DNA from: Spodoptera frugiperda
Taxonomy: Eukaryota > Arthropoda > Insecta > Lepidoptera > Noctuidae
Direction of reading: 5' to 3'
Assembly: GCF_023101765.2 (NCBI RefSeq)
Contig: NC_064224.1
Location: forward strand, 8,140,103-8,204,102
DNA: 64,000 nucleotides
A program made the translations under genes and the position numbers. This document shows, one piece after another, positions 1-12,020 of this stretch (position 1 is the first letter of the stretch; each line of letters opens with the position of its first letter). The notes beneath the pieces are model-generated. The model was not told the origin of the DNA. It did not search any database and saw nothing but the letters and a program-made list of their open reading frames with translations.

Positions 1-215
1 ATTATAGTTCGTAGCCTCCATGGTGTTTCAACGGCTACTGTTTAAAGTATTAATCATACAGAGATTAGAGCTAATGTAACCTATGTTATTACTCGCCATT
101 ACACCATTTATAACTACCATGAGATTGATTGAAAACCAACCGACATTAATACTCGGGCGTGTATTGTTGTGACACGGTCGATTGTTGATATTTTGTTTTT
201 TTTTTATATAGTTTT

Positions 216-230
216 TGTTTGTTTGTTTGT
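216..230. repeat. (GTTT)n microsatellite
   Basis: Short run of the tetranucleotide GTTT, about four units, following a poly-T tract. A simple repeat with no other content. Confidence 0.8.
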
Positions 231-349
231 ATGCTGTTTTCTAATTTATTTAAAAGAATAAAAATAGGCTAACATTATTTAGACACCACTGACAAACGTC
301 GTGAGCGATCCTGGGCTTATAATTTCTAATAATATCTTTGAAATCGACA

Positions 350-452
350 ACCCGCATTTGACAAGCGTGGTGATTAATGCTCAAACCTTCTCCGTGTGTG
401 AGCAGTGGCAAGTCTTTGGTCAGCAGTTGCCACATATAGGCTGTTGATGATG
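350..452 (+). mobile_element. LINE 3'-end fragment (family E)
   Basis: Carries the phrases CCCGCATTTG, TGCTCAAACCTTCTCCGTGT and, at the end, AGGCTGTTGATGATGATA. From memory this is the 3' end of a widespread lepidopteran non-LTR retrotransposon whose copies finish in a GATGAT run. Diverged copies recur at 5812, 13806, 16176, 36818, 49036 and 58600. Non-coding and 5'-truncated. The family name is not certain. Confidence 0.6.
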
Positions 453-1520
453 ATATCTTGGTTAATGTCCTAGATGAGAGCTATGGAGAATTGTATTTCT
501 TTTTCGGTTTCTCTTTTATTTGTCTTTTTCATGTCATCATCTTCTCCCATTCTCTTCTATTTTGTCACCTTTCACATTGTCCATCTATACTTCCTTTATT
601 TATCATTTAGTTGTCTAGGTGTCTTTCATATTTTCGAAATTCTACACAACATTTTCTACTATTACTTAAGGCAACTGTCACTTGTTTTGACACCTTTGAG
701 ACAGGTTTTGTGACATAAGCAAAGGGATCAGCATGACATGTGTGTCCAAAGTACTTCCTTCTTTTTTTACAAAACTCCTTTATAGTCAAGTTCTCCCATT
801 AGAATACTATAGATATTTTCTAAGCAGGTGCCATCGTTTCCGAATGAAAATTAAATACAATTACTGATAATCGCATCACATGACATTTAACTAAGTAGGT
901 GCAGGGGTGCCAACGTAATAATGTTACGCGTCAATGGACCCGCTTGCAGCTAACAAATGCATGTTTTTTCAACGTTTTGTAAGAAAATTATGCGATTAGA
1001 ATAATTAATGGAGTGATCGAAGCGAGATAGGTATGGAGTACCGAAGTTCTTCACATAAAATGCGAAGAATACTTAGGATTTCTACATATAAAGAAAAAAG
1101 TATTAAAAATAAATAGCAAAGAAGTTAATGTATTTTATTTTTCTAATAAAACGTAGAGAATTCAGTAAAAATAAAAAGAAAGATCTATAAAAATAATGGC
1201 TGGCATTAATATAAGTAAAACCTCTTTTCTTTAAACAAAACTGAAATAGAAAAACCACATATCACTTCATAGATTCTTATCTTTCATTTGAAATAGCAAA
1301 AACTATTGTACCTCACAAGACGAGGCATGGCGTGATCACTTTTTGTTAAATAAATAAAGCTTCATTTTCCATTAAAAAATAATTGTTGAGTTTGTTTGGC
1401 GTTTCTTCCCAGGAACCGAAGTGAATAAATAGTCTATTATGGAATAGCATAAGCCTTGACATAAGTTGTCAAGCCCATACATTGTTTTTCTGTCCATTTC
1501 AATTCGACTTCACTACATAG
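453..1520. other. AT-rich non-coding stretch
   Basis: No supported gene. The two open frames here (79 and 60 codons, opposite strands) overlap each other and have hydrophobic or low-complexity translations, so I treat them as chance. No inverted repeat longer than about 10 bp noticed. Confidence 0.5.
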
Positions 1521-1695
1521 TATAAACAAAGTCGCTTTTTCTGTCCCTTTGTATGCTTAAATCTTTAAAACTCCGCAACAGATTTTGTAGCGATTTTTTT
1601 AATAGATAGAGTGATTCAAGAGGATGGTTTATATGTATAATACATGTCTAATATATCACCATTGCACCTATACAAAGCTGGGGCGAGTCGCTAGT
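1521..1695 (+). mobile_element. RTE-like LINE 3' tail (family F)
   Basis: Begins ACAAAGTCGCTTTTTCTGTC and ends CTGGGGCGAGTCGCTAGT. Two other copies in the window align along their length (32449-32604 and 47964-48103), including the shared phrases CTTTGTATGC, CGCAACAGATTTT and AATAGATAGAGTGATTCAAG. Known from memory as the tail of a lepidopteran RTE-type or derived element; the class is inferred. Confidence 0.6.
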
Positions 1696-2879
1696 GAGAT
1701 CTAATAATGTAATTTCTTTAAAGCTAAAATTTATAGGTAAACATAAACAACACAAACAACACAAAAACATAATAAATAAACTTTGATATACGAAAACTAT
1801 TCACTGTCTATTCTACCAGTTATACTTAGAGATTTTTTAATACTATTGAGTAAAAAAACGATTAAAAAGTAATAAATTAAAAAATACCACTTAAAAAATT
1901 TAATCCATACAACTTAAGTTTCAAACCTGACATCAAAGTATTCTGTATTCTGTTTCTCACGGTGTCTCTCGCGCATCGATGCGTAACGTGCCCGCTACCT
2001 TATATCATTACTACAAAACTAATTGTACACAATTAGAGCGCCTTTCTTTTTAGATTGCAGCTTAAGTTTCCAAGTGGGGCTGACGACAAATGGGGCTTGT
2101 TTCTCAAAACTCAACTGGTTGTAGTTTGGTTGTCTTTTGTTTTTTTTCTTCTTTAAGTTGGCACTATTGTTTGGATGTCATTTTCGGGAAAATAGTACTT
2201 TACAAAATATTACTTTACAATATGTGCACCCAAAGAAATTACAGTCAGTAATAAGACCACCTTTGTATCCATATACTTATTAATATTTCTTTTTTGCATT
2301 CGTTTTAATTTTTGTAATAAAGATTATTTAAATCTATCTATCGAAAATAGCTTTTTTTGAAAACTTTAGATTAAATGGAGATGGTACCTATAACTATGTT
2401 GTTTTAATTGTGTGAGGTAGTTGTGTTGTGACTAAAAGACAAAATACTGCTGTACTGTGTACTCTATTCTAGAAATATCCCTGAAAACAATTGAGGTACC
2501 CACGCATTCAAACGATACACTAATAAAAAGCGGAGCTATTTTATAACACTCATGTCTATTTCACATCAAATATTTTCAAAACATATCACAATTATAATAG
2601 TTTTAAACAGACTAATTTTTAACAAAGGCATTGGGAAACCGAGTCTACGAAATGCTTTCATAATATTATGTATAACTTACAGTTAATCATGTAAAAACCA
2701 ATTGAATAGATGACTGGGCCGCAGGTGTTAGTTATGCAATAATTAAACCACTCAACTATTTTAATATAAGCAGCCATTGTGGCAAGTTGCCGGCTCTGAT
2801 AGCCATTGACAACAAAACTTTAGCGAAACTATTTTCATTGAAATTGTTTTGGTATTTAAACTACACGTTATTGATTTTA
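1696..2879. other. AT-rich non-coding stretch
   Basis: No open frame of note, no strong inverted or tandem repeat. A TATACTTAGAGA phrase at about 1809 resembles one end of the 102-bp MITE family described below, but its partner end is missing. Confidence 0.4.
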
Positions 2880-3012
2880 TTCGCGGTTAATACTGTGCAG
2901 TTGGAAACTTTCGGATAGCCGTACCTCGCTCGTGTTGGATGTTAAATAAAAGCCGCGTGTGTTCGGATATGAAGACGATGTTTAATGAGCGCCGGCCGAA
3001 GCTTGAGCAACT
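2880..3012. other. CpG-rich patch
   Basis: A local rise in GC and CpG in an otherwise AT-rich setting, with TTCGCGG, AGCCGCGTGTG and GAGCGCCGGCCGAAGC. One of about a dozen such patches in the window. It could be a cis-regulatory element or an old transcription start region; no core promoter motif fixes a start site. Confidence 0.3.
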
Positions 3013-5142
3013 TTTCAACGTTGCGGACTTAGTTTCTGTTAGTTAGGTAACTTAAACTTGATTTGCGTAAAAGCAAATTTTCCACCGAACATGCTACCTC
3101 TAACTTTAATCTCACAGACATAAGATTAACTCTCCAACGCTCCCCGTCCACAATTGCAAAGTTACTGTAAATAATCGCATAATAAACACCGATTTCTTTT
3201 CTTTTACAATATTTTAGAGCCAATCCGAAACTATTCTATAATGTGTCTTAAATTACTTTATAACCGGCACGAAATTAAGCACGCCTCACACACAACGACT
3301 GCCTAAGAACCCATAATTTAATAGTTGAACGCAACCATAACTCGTAATTTCACAATGTTGGCATCACTGCCTAATGACAGTTGGAAGCGCGCGCAAATTC
3401 CAAAATGGCGGCCGCAATAAAGAAATGATGGTGCGTTTCGAATCACACCGAATTAACTTCTTTTGTTAACTTGAACTTGTTGTGGGGAAAACTATGTTTC
3501 CGCGTAATGCTCAGGAAAATTACTTATTAAGATTAATAAAACGTGACATCATCGAATGCGTGTAATAAGAATCATTGTTTTCCGCAAAGGTTGAGAAAAA
3601 CGGCAATGGAAAACGTTTATAGAAGTATTTAATATTAATGTACGAGGTAAATATAACGAAACGTAAACGTCAAACTACGTTCGTGACTGAAATTATTGCT
3701 TTTTTTGTTTGGGGATTTTCCATCTTGGTTCAAGGAAAAACGTAAGACAAACAAATTACTTTGGGAATTACGAGAAACAGTCACTTGGTACTTACACAAC
3801 ATTTAGTAATTTATATATCTAACTACCTTTGATTCTACGAACCAACTGAATTTTAACTAAACTTCCTCATCTCCTCAAGTTATAGTAGAAAGATTTTCTA
3901 ACAAATTCGGGTTTTCTCAGCAAATTTTCCAAGAACTGAAGCCATTACCAACATGTAAAAATGTCGTCATCCTAACCTACAAGAGAAAATGTCTACACTT
4001 AATTACAAAGTCAATCAAAACTAATGTTTTTCTAAGAGATGGCAATCTCTCAGCGTCCGTAGTTCACAGATGGTGGGTAGATTAAAGATCGGAAGGTCAA
4101 AGACTTTCCATCGCCTAAATAGAGAAAGCATTCAAGGAGACATTAGAAAATAATACGCCGTAATATATCATTTGGAGAATGTTGCTCTTTGATCTTTAGG
4201 GGCGACGCCTAAAGAGAAAAAGTTTTCGCTTATAATAATATCGATAGACAGTTTCGGCATTCATTGTTTTGTGAAGTTCGAAAATAGTTGAGTAGTTGAG
4301 AATTTTGGTGGTGCAAAAGTTTTAAGTAGCAATGACAGGAGTATTTGGTGAATCGAAATATGTACTTTGTGCTGCTGTATTTCAGTGTTTTAATAAGCCT
4401 TAAAAAAGAAACAAACTGAGGTTTAATATACTGATATTGACATTTCTATTGCAAGGTGCGTTTCTTGCAGTTGTATCAAATCTCCATTAAATTTGGAAAC
4501 ATGGAAAACTCGCGACAATCTAAAACTGGACTGTGGGCTTCCTGTACATAGGAGTGCCATAATCTTCGTGCTTAGCAGGCAGGTTTTAGTTCGCAGTTGC
4601 TTCGATCAATGTGTAGTCGACCGGCTATCACCATTATATACCTACTATGCTTTCAGAACTTATTTTAAACAACCACGTAGTAATTTAGGGAAGTGCTAAA
4701 ACTTATGTCCTAAATTAATTAAAAAATGGGTGTAATTCTTAAACAGAAACCTACGTACTCCCAGTTTATGGGTAGTAATAGTAGCACACAGCACTTTTAT
4801 GGGCTTTATTTACGAGCAGAAGAAATTTAATTACGTTTGTGGTTTTATCGAGTTAGTTAAACATTTTTGGATAAACTTACGGAATAAGGAGATTAAGAAT
4901 TAAGGTCTTTAGTGGACGGTTTAAAGAATTAACAGTTTTAGTTTGATGTAGAAAATTCGAGTGTGTGTTGATGTTGTAACTTCTCTTTCGCATTAGGTTT
5001 AACCTATGTAATGATAATGAATTAAATACGAAATAACTAATGATGACCGATCCTTATTAAAAAGATAGATTTATGAGACACGTAAATACAGTTTTAAGGT
5101 ATGTTTCAACACCTCTAGTTCAGTGTTTATTAAAATAGCAAC
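3013..5142. other. Non-coding stretch with isolated regulatory-like motifs
   Basis: No gene. Open frames of 64 and 68 codons look accidental. Two motifs stand out: a full YY1/PHO-type site at 3402-3412 (entered separately) and the palindrome TATCGATA at 4239-4246, identical to the DREF-binding DRE of Drosophila. A small hairpin CTTTAGG/CCTAAAG lies near 4195-4215. Confidence 0.4.
3402..3412 (+). promoter_or_regulatory. YY1/PHO-like site, exact
   Basis: AAAATGGCGGC, an exact match to the long vertebrate YY1 consensus AANATGGCGGC; the Drosophila orthologue Pleiohomeotic shares the GCCAT core. It sits in a small GC-rich patch (GCGCGCAAATTCC before it, GGCCGC over its end). Binding is inferred from the motif only. 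Confidence 0.4.
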
Positions 5143-5278
5143 AGCGGGTTACCGGGGCTCCGGCTCGAAAAGCAAGAGTAAGAACGGGATGGTTTTTAGT
5201 CAGTAAGAGTCTGACACTCCCTCTAGCCTCGCCCAAGGCGGGAGAAGCCATTGGATGATTTTCCTTCCCCAAAAAAAT
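5143..5278 (-). mobile_element. Interspersed repeat, family C
   Basis: Minus-strand copy of a repeat present about 14 times in this window. Read on its own plus strand the family runs GGGGAAAATCATCCAATGAC, then GGCGAGAGGGAGTGTCAGAC, then CTTACTGACTAAAAACCACC, then GAGCCGGAGCCCCGGTAA. This copy keeps an open frame encoding [19 protein letters not shown]. No pol III A/B boxes are obvious, so it may not be a SINE. Full ends are unresolved. Confidence 0.8.
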
Positions 5279-5811
5279 AAAATAAAGCTGATAGTTAAAC
5301 ATAAGTATCTTCTTTAGAAAATGTGTTTATAGCAGAAGTTCGACAATGATGGAACTGGTCCTTATTTGTCTATTATCAAAGAATTAATTAACACAAAATA
5401 ACATCCGTATAAATAACAATGCAACTAGCATAACATATGCCAAGTTAGTGCATAGTGCATTGGGAAAACCGCGTTCTATTGCAATTAATAATGTACCTAC
5501 TGCACAAATATGTTAGGTTCGAATTCTAGCCAATAGCGAAACGATAAGTCGGAAAATATTAAATTAATAATTACTTACCTATTCGTTTTAGACCGTATTT
5601 TCCGGTATGAACAAGTCTATGCATGTTTAATGCATTAAAACTAGTTAAAAGATTAATATTCTTATGATTTTACATTAATATAAGTGTTCCTCATCAATTT
5701 ACTGTTGAAATATTATATGCTTAAATATTTGATGATTCTGGTTATAGCGGAATTCAATCTCGATCTAACTTATTGTTACATACATAGAAGATTAATTGAT
5801 ACACATGTCAC
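5279..5811. other. AT-rich non-coding stretch
   Basis: Nothing supported. A 60-codon frame starting at 5684 runs into the antisense LINE tail that follows, and reads as chance. Confidence 0.4.
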
Positions 5812-5903
5812 ATCAACAGCCTATAAGTGGCCACTGCTGACCAAAGGCCTCTTCTCACACGGATAAGATTTGAGCATTAGCAACGCTAGCTCAACGCGGG
5901 TTG
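5812..5903 (-). mobile_element. LINE 3'-end fragment (family E)
   Basis: Contains CAACAGCCTATAAGTGGCCA, CTGCTGACCAAAGGCCTCTT and CTCAACGCGGGTTG, the reverse complement of the family-E tail at 350-452. Better preserved than most copies here. Confidence 0.7.
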
Positions 5904-7189
5904 TCTTTTATTGAAATAGGTAATTCATCAGAAATCATAATTTCGCAGTGAATCTCAAGTGTCCAATATTATTCTATGTGTTGTGCAGATAATAAATTTC
6001 TGCATATTGTTTAGTTGACTTTGATCTATGCTTTTTACTTTAAAGCCTAGATTTGGACTCAATATCTATAACCAGCTTGACGATAGTCGCCAAAATCATA
6101 CAGTAAGTTATGTCACACTATCCAAAACTTATTTTAAGTTAAAATATGAAGTTAAACATCAGCTGTACTGCAGCACATGTTCGTTGGCCATGACACAGTA
6201 TCGTTACGTGCGCGTTGCACGAATGCGCTCTATCTATGCTTATCTATGCGCACTTTTGTTGACACCCTTGTGAGCGAACGAAGGTCATTTACGTTACATC
6301 ATGTTTTAAGACCCATAGGGAATTTTAAACTTCAAAATATCGTAGAAACTACTATTTGTATAATACAATAATATAAAGAACTGTTACAGAGATAAAAATT
6401 ACCATGAATTGAAATTTAAAAAAAATGTTTCGTTCTTTTTGACAGTTGACAGATGACATCCACCATTTTAAATTTAGGCAATATGGCTGAAATGTTTTTT
6501 TTTTTTAATAAAGGGTTTTAAAATTGAATAGTGTATTATACCGTTTTAGTGAATGTTATGCAGATATTTTGGAAAAGGTTTTTTTTTAAGTTAATTAGGA
6601 ATATATTTGTCGTTGTAATAAAATACTTTGTTGTAAGTTCATAAAACAACAATACTGAGAACGCAATTTTGTTTGTTTCAAATAGTTTAGTTAACTGTTT
6701 TCCTTCCGGCTAGCTGTTAACTGTTATATTTTAACTGGAACCGATAACTGAAGTACTTTTTAAGGTTATGTTAGGTACTAACATAATGAGCTAATATATA
6801 AAAAAATATCGGACACCTACTAATTAGTATAAAATTGTAGTAAATGAAAAAAAAAACAGGATTTTTCGGTTCCCAAAAAAATACATTTTTAGATATTCCA
6901 AAAAAATCAATAAAATTGACAGTTATTATTATGTAGTATGTATAATAAAAATCTGACTTACCCAGTCTATACCCCAGTAATTCCATGCACCACAAAAATG
7001 TAACAAATAATTCACTATAGCGTCTAAACACTAACTACTCCATAAATGTACAAACTAATATAGTAACGCCCATTTATCATACCAAAAGCGACCAATGCCA
7101 TGTCAACTAACTTAACAAATTATTTGCCGTCACACCTCCACACTAAACACCCTTAAAACTAAGAGCACAGAGTTGAAAATCGCTCGCAA
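5904..7189. other. AT-rich non-coding stretch
   Basis: No supported gene. Frames of 81, 64 and 86 codons overlap or read as hydrophobic, phenylalanine/tyrosine-rich chance translations of AT-rich DNA. TTTTTGACAGTTGACAG at about 6437 and AATATGGCTG near 6480 are isolated motif-like words. Confidence 0.4.
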
Positions 7190-7400
7190 TTCCAGTCAGA
7201 GGTTGTTTAGATATCTGTGTATGTGTGTTGATTCTATTGACGCACACTGTCGTAGGTGCGCACGATTGCTTGAATGGGAACGCACACATGTGCGCCGCGC
7301 GAGTGTCACGAAATCCAGCCCGTTTCTAGGTTAGATCATGCGCGTGCGTTCGTCATGTGACCATGAGGCTGTGCGGACAGATTTCGTGTTTTCCTTCTTT
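7190..7400. other. CpG-rich patch with GTGCG words
   Basis: Clustered GACGCACACTG, GGTGCGCACG, AACGCACACATGTGCGCCGC and CATGCGCGTGCGTTCG. This resembles the patches at 31.9, 35.8 and 61.2-61.4 kb. It could be an enhancer or promoter-like island; no open frame or start site supports a gene. Confidence 0.35.
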
Positions 7401-7631
7401 GAACGCGATTGGTTGTTTAGATTTCAGCCATGTTTGTAAGGTCAGATGATTTGTAATGAAGATTTGTTTGTTTTTGCAACGGAATTGGCCCTAATTGGAC
7501 TGATAATGGTCATTGCAATTTGTGCGATGATAGATTAGTTTTAGAGTTGAATTTTAATTAAATAGCATAAAAGTATTTTTATTAAGTATTAGCAATTAAC
7601 TATTTTTTAGGCTTTTCTATAACCAACTATA

Positions 7632-7733
7632 CTTAGAGTCATTTAATGATTACTTAACCCAGTCCTTAGCAATTGTTTTCGATACAAAAACGTTACTACG
7701 GAGTAGTTTAAGTAATCATTAAATATCTCTATC
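7632..7733. mobile_element. 102-bp TA-flanked MITE (MITE-1)
   Basis: Imperfect hairpin with left end CTTAGAGTCATTTAATGATT and right end AATCATTAAATATCTCTAT, flanked by TA at 7630-7631 and 7734-7735. The copy at 47046-47147 has the same length (102 bp). TIRs plus a TA duplication suggest a Tc1/mariner-type non-autonomous element. The termini here carry mutations, so this is an older copy. Confidence 0.75.
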
Positions 7734-8084
7734 TATAAAATGACAGTAAGGGTAGTAAAATGTCCCATAATTATAGGTAATTTCTAAGGTATGTACATAA
7801 TCATAAAATTGCAACAATATCTTACCATATTATAACAAGCCAAAACACAAATAAACCATCAATAAATCACCATTAAACAACAATCACTTCAAATAAACCA
7901 CACCACAAAATGGTATAAAACAACCCATTAATGTACATGAGTAAACCGTGATTTTTAGTCAATTTAGTACCTACATATGTCTCACAATAGCTATTATAAA
8001 ACAAACAAATGCACTCCACACTAAATCAAGGACACTATAGCCAAACTAGGACATAGTGCAAGGACAGGTCTAGTCCAGTAGGAC

Positions 8085-8215
8085 AGTCCCACTAGCCTGC
8101 ACAGCATGGTGGCAGGATAGTCGACCTTGCGCGCGAGTGGCTGTGGCCTAGACCGCGCCAGAGCGCTTTATTTATGCCCTGCGCCCGCGCAACGAGCCCG
8201 CAGACAGATCTTATA
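8085..8215. other. GC/CpG-rich patch
   Basis: Contains CTTGCGCGCGAGTGGCTGTG, GACCGCGCCAGAGCGC and CCTGCGCCCGCGCAACGAGC around a TTTATTTATG word. No coding frame and no repeat match inside the window. A candidate cis-regulatory island only. Confidence 0.3.
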
Positions 8216-8561
8216 GCTTGCACCTAGATAGCTCTTTATAGAATAGGTTGTGCTGTTTATATTACAGTTTGATACAGGCTGTTAGTATTTGGGTATAGGT
8301 TATAATAATTAAGCTAAATAAGTAAATAAGAATCAGTGGTCTATAGTTTCTGACTACTTCTAAAAATAGGTTTGCTTTTTAAAAGAAGATGTCCACTTTA
8401 CGTGACAGGGTGTTTATTATGAAGGAAAGGAAAGAAATAATCAAATTTTAGGTTATTTGAGATTAAAAAAAAACAAATAGATAGATAGGACTCATACAAT
8501 GTAAAATATCAGCTTTTTAGAAATTGACGGATTAAGGTTATATAGCGACCGTGACTTTATT

Positions 8562-8671
8562 CTTTTTGAAGGGGAAATCATCCAATTACTTCTCCCGCCT
8601 TGAGTGAGGAGAGAGGGAGTATCAGACTAAAACCACTGCGTTCCTACTCCTAATTTTCGAGACCCGCTAGA
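8562..8671 (+). mobile_element. Interspersed repeat, family C
   Basis: Matches the family-C consensus from GGGGAAATCATCCAATTACT to ATTTTCGAGACCCGCTAG, with a short internal deletion that removes the CTCTTACTG segment. That deletion breaks the frame seen in other copies. Confidence 0.75.
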
Positions 8672-9059
8672 CAGTTTCCAGCTTTGAGAGCGACCACGCA
8701 AATCAAAATTAAACCAAATGAGACCAAAACCCTCATGAGATTGTAATAAAACAGTTTTACCCATTTATAAACACCACAACAACTAAAAAAAATTAAACAC
8801 CCAAATCCCCTAAACCCCCTCAAAAGTAGGTCATACCAAACCAACCTAGGTTCAGACGCTATCAGTCCCTGTTAGCACGAGTCGTTGACAGCCACAATTA
8901 GTAGTCGTTAATCAAAATGACAGATAAAACCTCGTTAGTCTATCGTGATGCTATTCAGGTCACCACTGTCATACTTCAACGTCACATTGCAAAAAAAATG
9001 AATAACGGAAAAATTAGGTGCGGTTTTGAGTTGTGGCAATTTGTTTTAGGACTTATTAA
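8672..9059. other. Non-coding spacer
   Basis: A 64-codon minus frame and a 72-codon plus frame lie here; the plus frame runs straight into the family-D repeat downstream. Neither is supported as a gene. Confidence 0.4.
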
Positions 9060-9318
9060 GTGTGGGAGAGCCATGCTTTGGCAAAAATGGGGCGGCTCGA
9101 CCGGAGTGACATCACGGCTTGTGTTTTGTAAGTGAGGTTACCGGAGGCCCAATTACACCCCTTCCCAATCCTCGATTCCCCAACAGCCCTTAAATTCCTA
9201 ACCTCCAAAAGGCCGGCAACGCACTTGTAACGCCTCAACTGTTTCGGTGTCTATGAGCGGCGGCGATTGCTTCACATCAGGTGATCTGTCTGCTCGTTTA
9301 CTGGCTTATACCATAAAA
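9060..9318 (+). mobile_element. Interspersed repeat, family D
   Basis: Near-complete copy. It opens GTGGGAGAGCCATGCTTTGG, then has CGGCTCGACCGGAGTGA, GTTACCGGAGGCCCAATTAC, AAGGCCGGCAACGCACTTGT and CATCAGGTGATCTGTCTGCT, and finishes CCATAAAA. From memory this is one of the commonest lepidopteran interspersed repeats, with a CATAAAA-type 3' end. Other copies are at 17378, 27521, 48304 and 54072. Confidence 0.75.
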
Positions 9319-9867
9319 CAGTTGGTCTGTGGTAGTTGTATCTGCGTCGAAAGATACCTATGTATAATTGTGGATATGTGCATTAGGTTCTATACTATTA
9401 CTTAATTGAGTTGATATATGTGGAGTTTACAGAATACTTGCATTAGATACTATCCTCACAAGAGTTTTAGAAAACAAGTCATAGAGGACGTTTATTTAAG
9501 TTTTTGTGACTCCATTATACTAGAAAAATAATGACTAATAAGTAATAATCATTCCAATCAAGATTCTATTTTACGATATTGTTATTATTGCATCAATTTC
9601 TCTCAATACAGACTGCGAATATCTTGTAGAAAGTAGTACTCTAAGCCTTTCACTTCGCGTGGAAAAAATAATGTAAAATGTATGATATATTTTGTTAGTA
9701 ATATATAAAGACTATGTGTATAGCCATTTAGTAATGAATGGTAAAGTAGAATATACATAGTTTGTCACCACCCTTGTTCCTCCCGTGGGTATAATTGGAC
9801 TTGACTAAGTGACGTTTGACAGGGCTGATGTATCAACACGTTTTAAACACTAACAAACACACATCAC

Positions 9868-9995
9868 TCTAATATTATAAATGTGAAAGTTTGGACGTTT
9901 GTCCGTTAATCACGTTGAAACTACTGAACGGATTTTGATGTTTTTTTTTTGGTATTCAGACAAGGTATAAGCTGACTTGGGTGATACGATATTCA
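9868..9995 (+). mobile_element. RTE-like 3' tail (family G)
   Basis: CTAATATTATAAATGTGAAA followed by GTCCGTTAATCACGTTGAAA and ACTACTGAACGGATTTTGAT, ending in a GTATTCAGACAAGGTATAAG stretch. The segment 51173-51278 aligns with it. From memory these are RTE/BovB-like tails in Lepidoptera; the class is inferred. Confidence 0.5.
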
Positions 9996-10618
9996 GCAGG
10001 CGAAACTGTTGGTAGAAATTAGTTAGAAACATAGTAGGGACGTTACAAATAATTGAAATTTAGTATATTTAAATATGTTTTCAAACCATACCACACCATT
10101 GCAATGCACATCAAAAACCCCGAGTTATTTAGAACAAATATATCAAACGTTTAACTAGTAGTACCTTGACATAGTTATGGTATCAGTGAAGTGCTAACTT
10201 TTAGTTAACACGAAACCTTAACAGTTAAATAGAATGGCCTTGGTATCATCTCACTGGATGAGAGTCGAGGGAGGGTTATTTTTTATATGTATTTGTTTTA
10301 TATTGAGAGTGGAAAGTTTTGTAAAATTGTCTTTGAACGTGTCATGTTATTTTCTAGGTCTTTATTTCATTTAGAGGATAAACAGACGTAGTTAGGACAT
10401 TTAGATATAGATTTTTGATAACCGAAGGAATAGTCAAAGTTACACTTATTAGTTACAAGCTTTCTGCTCGCATTTTCGTGGGATAAAACGTAGTATATAT
10501 GTTATTAAAGACTATCTTCTACCCCTGTTAAACATTTTATCCCGATCCCTTCTGCCGTTTTGACGTGATTGAGTAACAAATATACACACAAATTTATAAA
10601 CTTTGGCATGCAGCACCT
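9996..10618. other. AT-rich non-coding stretch
   Basis: No gene, no clear repeat match elsewhere in the window. Confidence 0.4.
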
Positions 10619-10722
10619 TGAAAAGCAGGAGTAGGTGATTTTTAGTCAGTAAGAGTCTGACACTCCCTCTCGTGTCGCCCAAGACAGGAGAAGTTATTGG
10701 ATGATTTTCCCCCTTCAAAAAA
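10619..10722 (-). mobile_element. Interspersed repeat, family C (deleted copy)
   Basis: Carries TTTTTAGTCAGTAAGAGTCT, GACACTCCCTCTCGTGTCGC and GGATGATTTTCCCCC, but lacks the block around AACGGGGTGG. The minus-strand frame still reads [20 protein letters not shown] before running out of the repeat. Confidence 0.75.
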
Positions 10723-11127
10723 CCTAACTAGTTAGAACAGGGTTTATTTGATTCTTAGTAATAAAAAAATACAATATATTGACTATTTTGTACTTTGACA
10801 AAATGTATATGACATTACAGATTGTATTTATTGGACCACTTGACTGCAACCTTCATTGAATTATTGTCTAAGGTTAGAATTTTAAACTGCGCTATTTCTA
10901 GCTGTACCTAGACGTGAACTGCATTTTATTTTATGACATCAAGGTTATCGATTTAATGTCATAAGTTTAGTATCTACCGTTTAAAAAGAAATAGCTTGAC
11001 AATGTCCTTTTAATGAAATACAATATGTTTAGGAAGGAATGCAACATACTACATTTTACAGAGTTTCTAAAGATGGGTTTTATGGGATCCGATGATTTTT
11101 TTGGTGATAAATGACAAGACATCGCCG
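10723..11127. other. AT-rich non-coding spacer
   Basis: Lies between two family-C copies in the same orientation. No gene or repeat recognised. Confidence 0.4.
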
Positions 11128-11252
11128 CCTCCGGCTCTGGTTCGAAAAGCAGAAGTAGGAACGAGGTGGTTTGTAGTCAGTAAGAGTCTTACAGTAGCTT
11201 TCGCCTCGGCCAAGCCGAGAGAAGTCATTGAATGATTTTTCCCACTCAAAAA
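11128..11252 (-). mobile_element. Interspersed repeat, family C (diverged)
   Basis: Aligns through CTGGTTCGAAAAGCAGAAGT, TTGTAGTCAGTAAGAGTCTT and GAGAAGTCATTGAATGATTT. It is more diverged than the copies at 52.9 and 56.8 kb, yet the minus frame is still open across it. Confidence 0.7.
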
Positions 11253-11954
11253 AGCACCTCTTATGGGCCTAATACCAGAGGAGTTACAACAAGTGTGTGG
11301 TCAGACTATGCATGCTAGCAGTCAGATCTTTGGTTAAAATCTCAATTTTCAACTTCCAAATCTCCATAGACCCTCGATCTATACCTATAGTATTTGGTAA
11401 TAGAAAATCTCACTTCCTCCATTGCAATACTAGGCAAGTACAATGCATTATGCATTTTGTAAATCACAACAATCAACACTTGGACAGCAAAGGACACAAA
11501 ACTATTTTCCTCTCATCAATCAGATAGAATTAAGGAAATAGAATAGAAGTAATTTTAAAACAATGGCTTCTAAAATGTTCCCAGCGTGTAACACTTATAG
11601 TCAATCTATTGTGTATCTAATAATTCAAGAAATACGGAAACTGGAATAGTCACAATCGCCTTGTACGGACTCTGAATGTTTGATTAAGATCTGCGTTGCT
11701 ATTTTCCTGATTTGTCTACTTTGATGGGTTTGCAAGGACACTTCTAGTTGCATCTTTAAATCGGTGTTGGGTAATGAGTATTGTTAAAGTTGTTTCGTGT
11801 CTACCGGACTAGGAATAAATCTTGAAAATTAAAGCAGTTAGGAATTGTCTTGGTAAGTTCAATAACGAACAATTTCCCGGTCACTTGGTAAACTACTACT
11901 TTTGTCATTTATGTAATGAGTTTCTTTTGATAGCTCATCGATTTTATTCACAGT
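11253..11954. other. Non-coding stretch
   Basis: One 76-codon frame from 11297 has no family features. Nothing else recognised. Confidence 0.4.
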
Positions 11955-11991
11955 CATATTTTCTAAGCCTTCTGAAGGCTTAGAAAATATG
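11955..11991. repeat. Perfect 18-bp inverted repeat with 1-nt loop
   Basis: CATATTTTCTAAGCCTTC, then T, then the exact reverse complement GAAGGCTTAGAAAATATG. It is a perfect 37-nt palindrome-like hairpin directly before the minisatellite at 12021. No U-run or coding gene makes it a terminator. It may be the product of a small inverted duplication. Confidence 0.9.
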
Positions 11992-12020
11992 AATGAAATG
12001 AAAGAAAATTAAATCACATA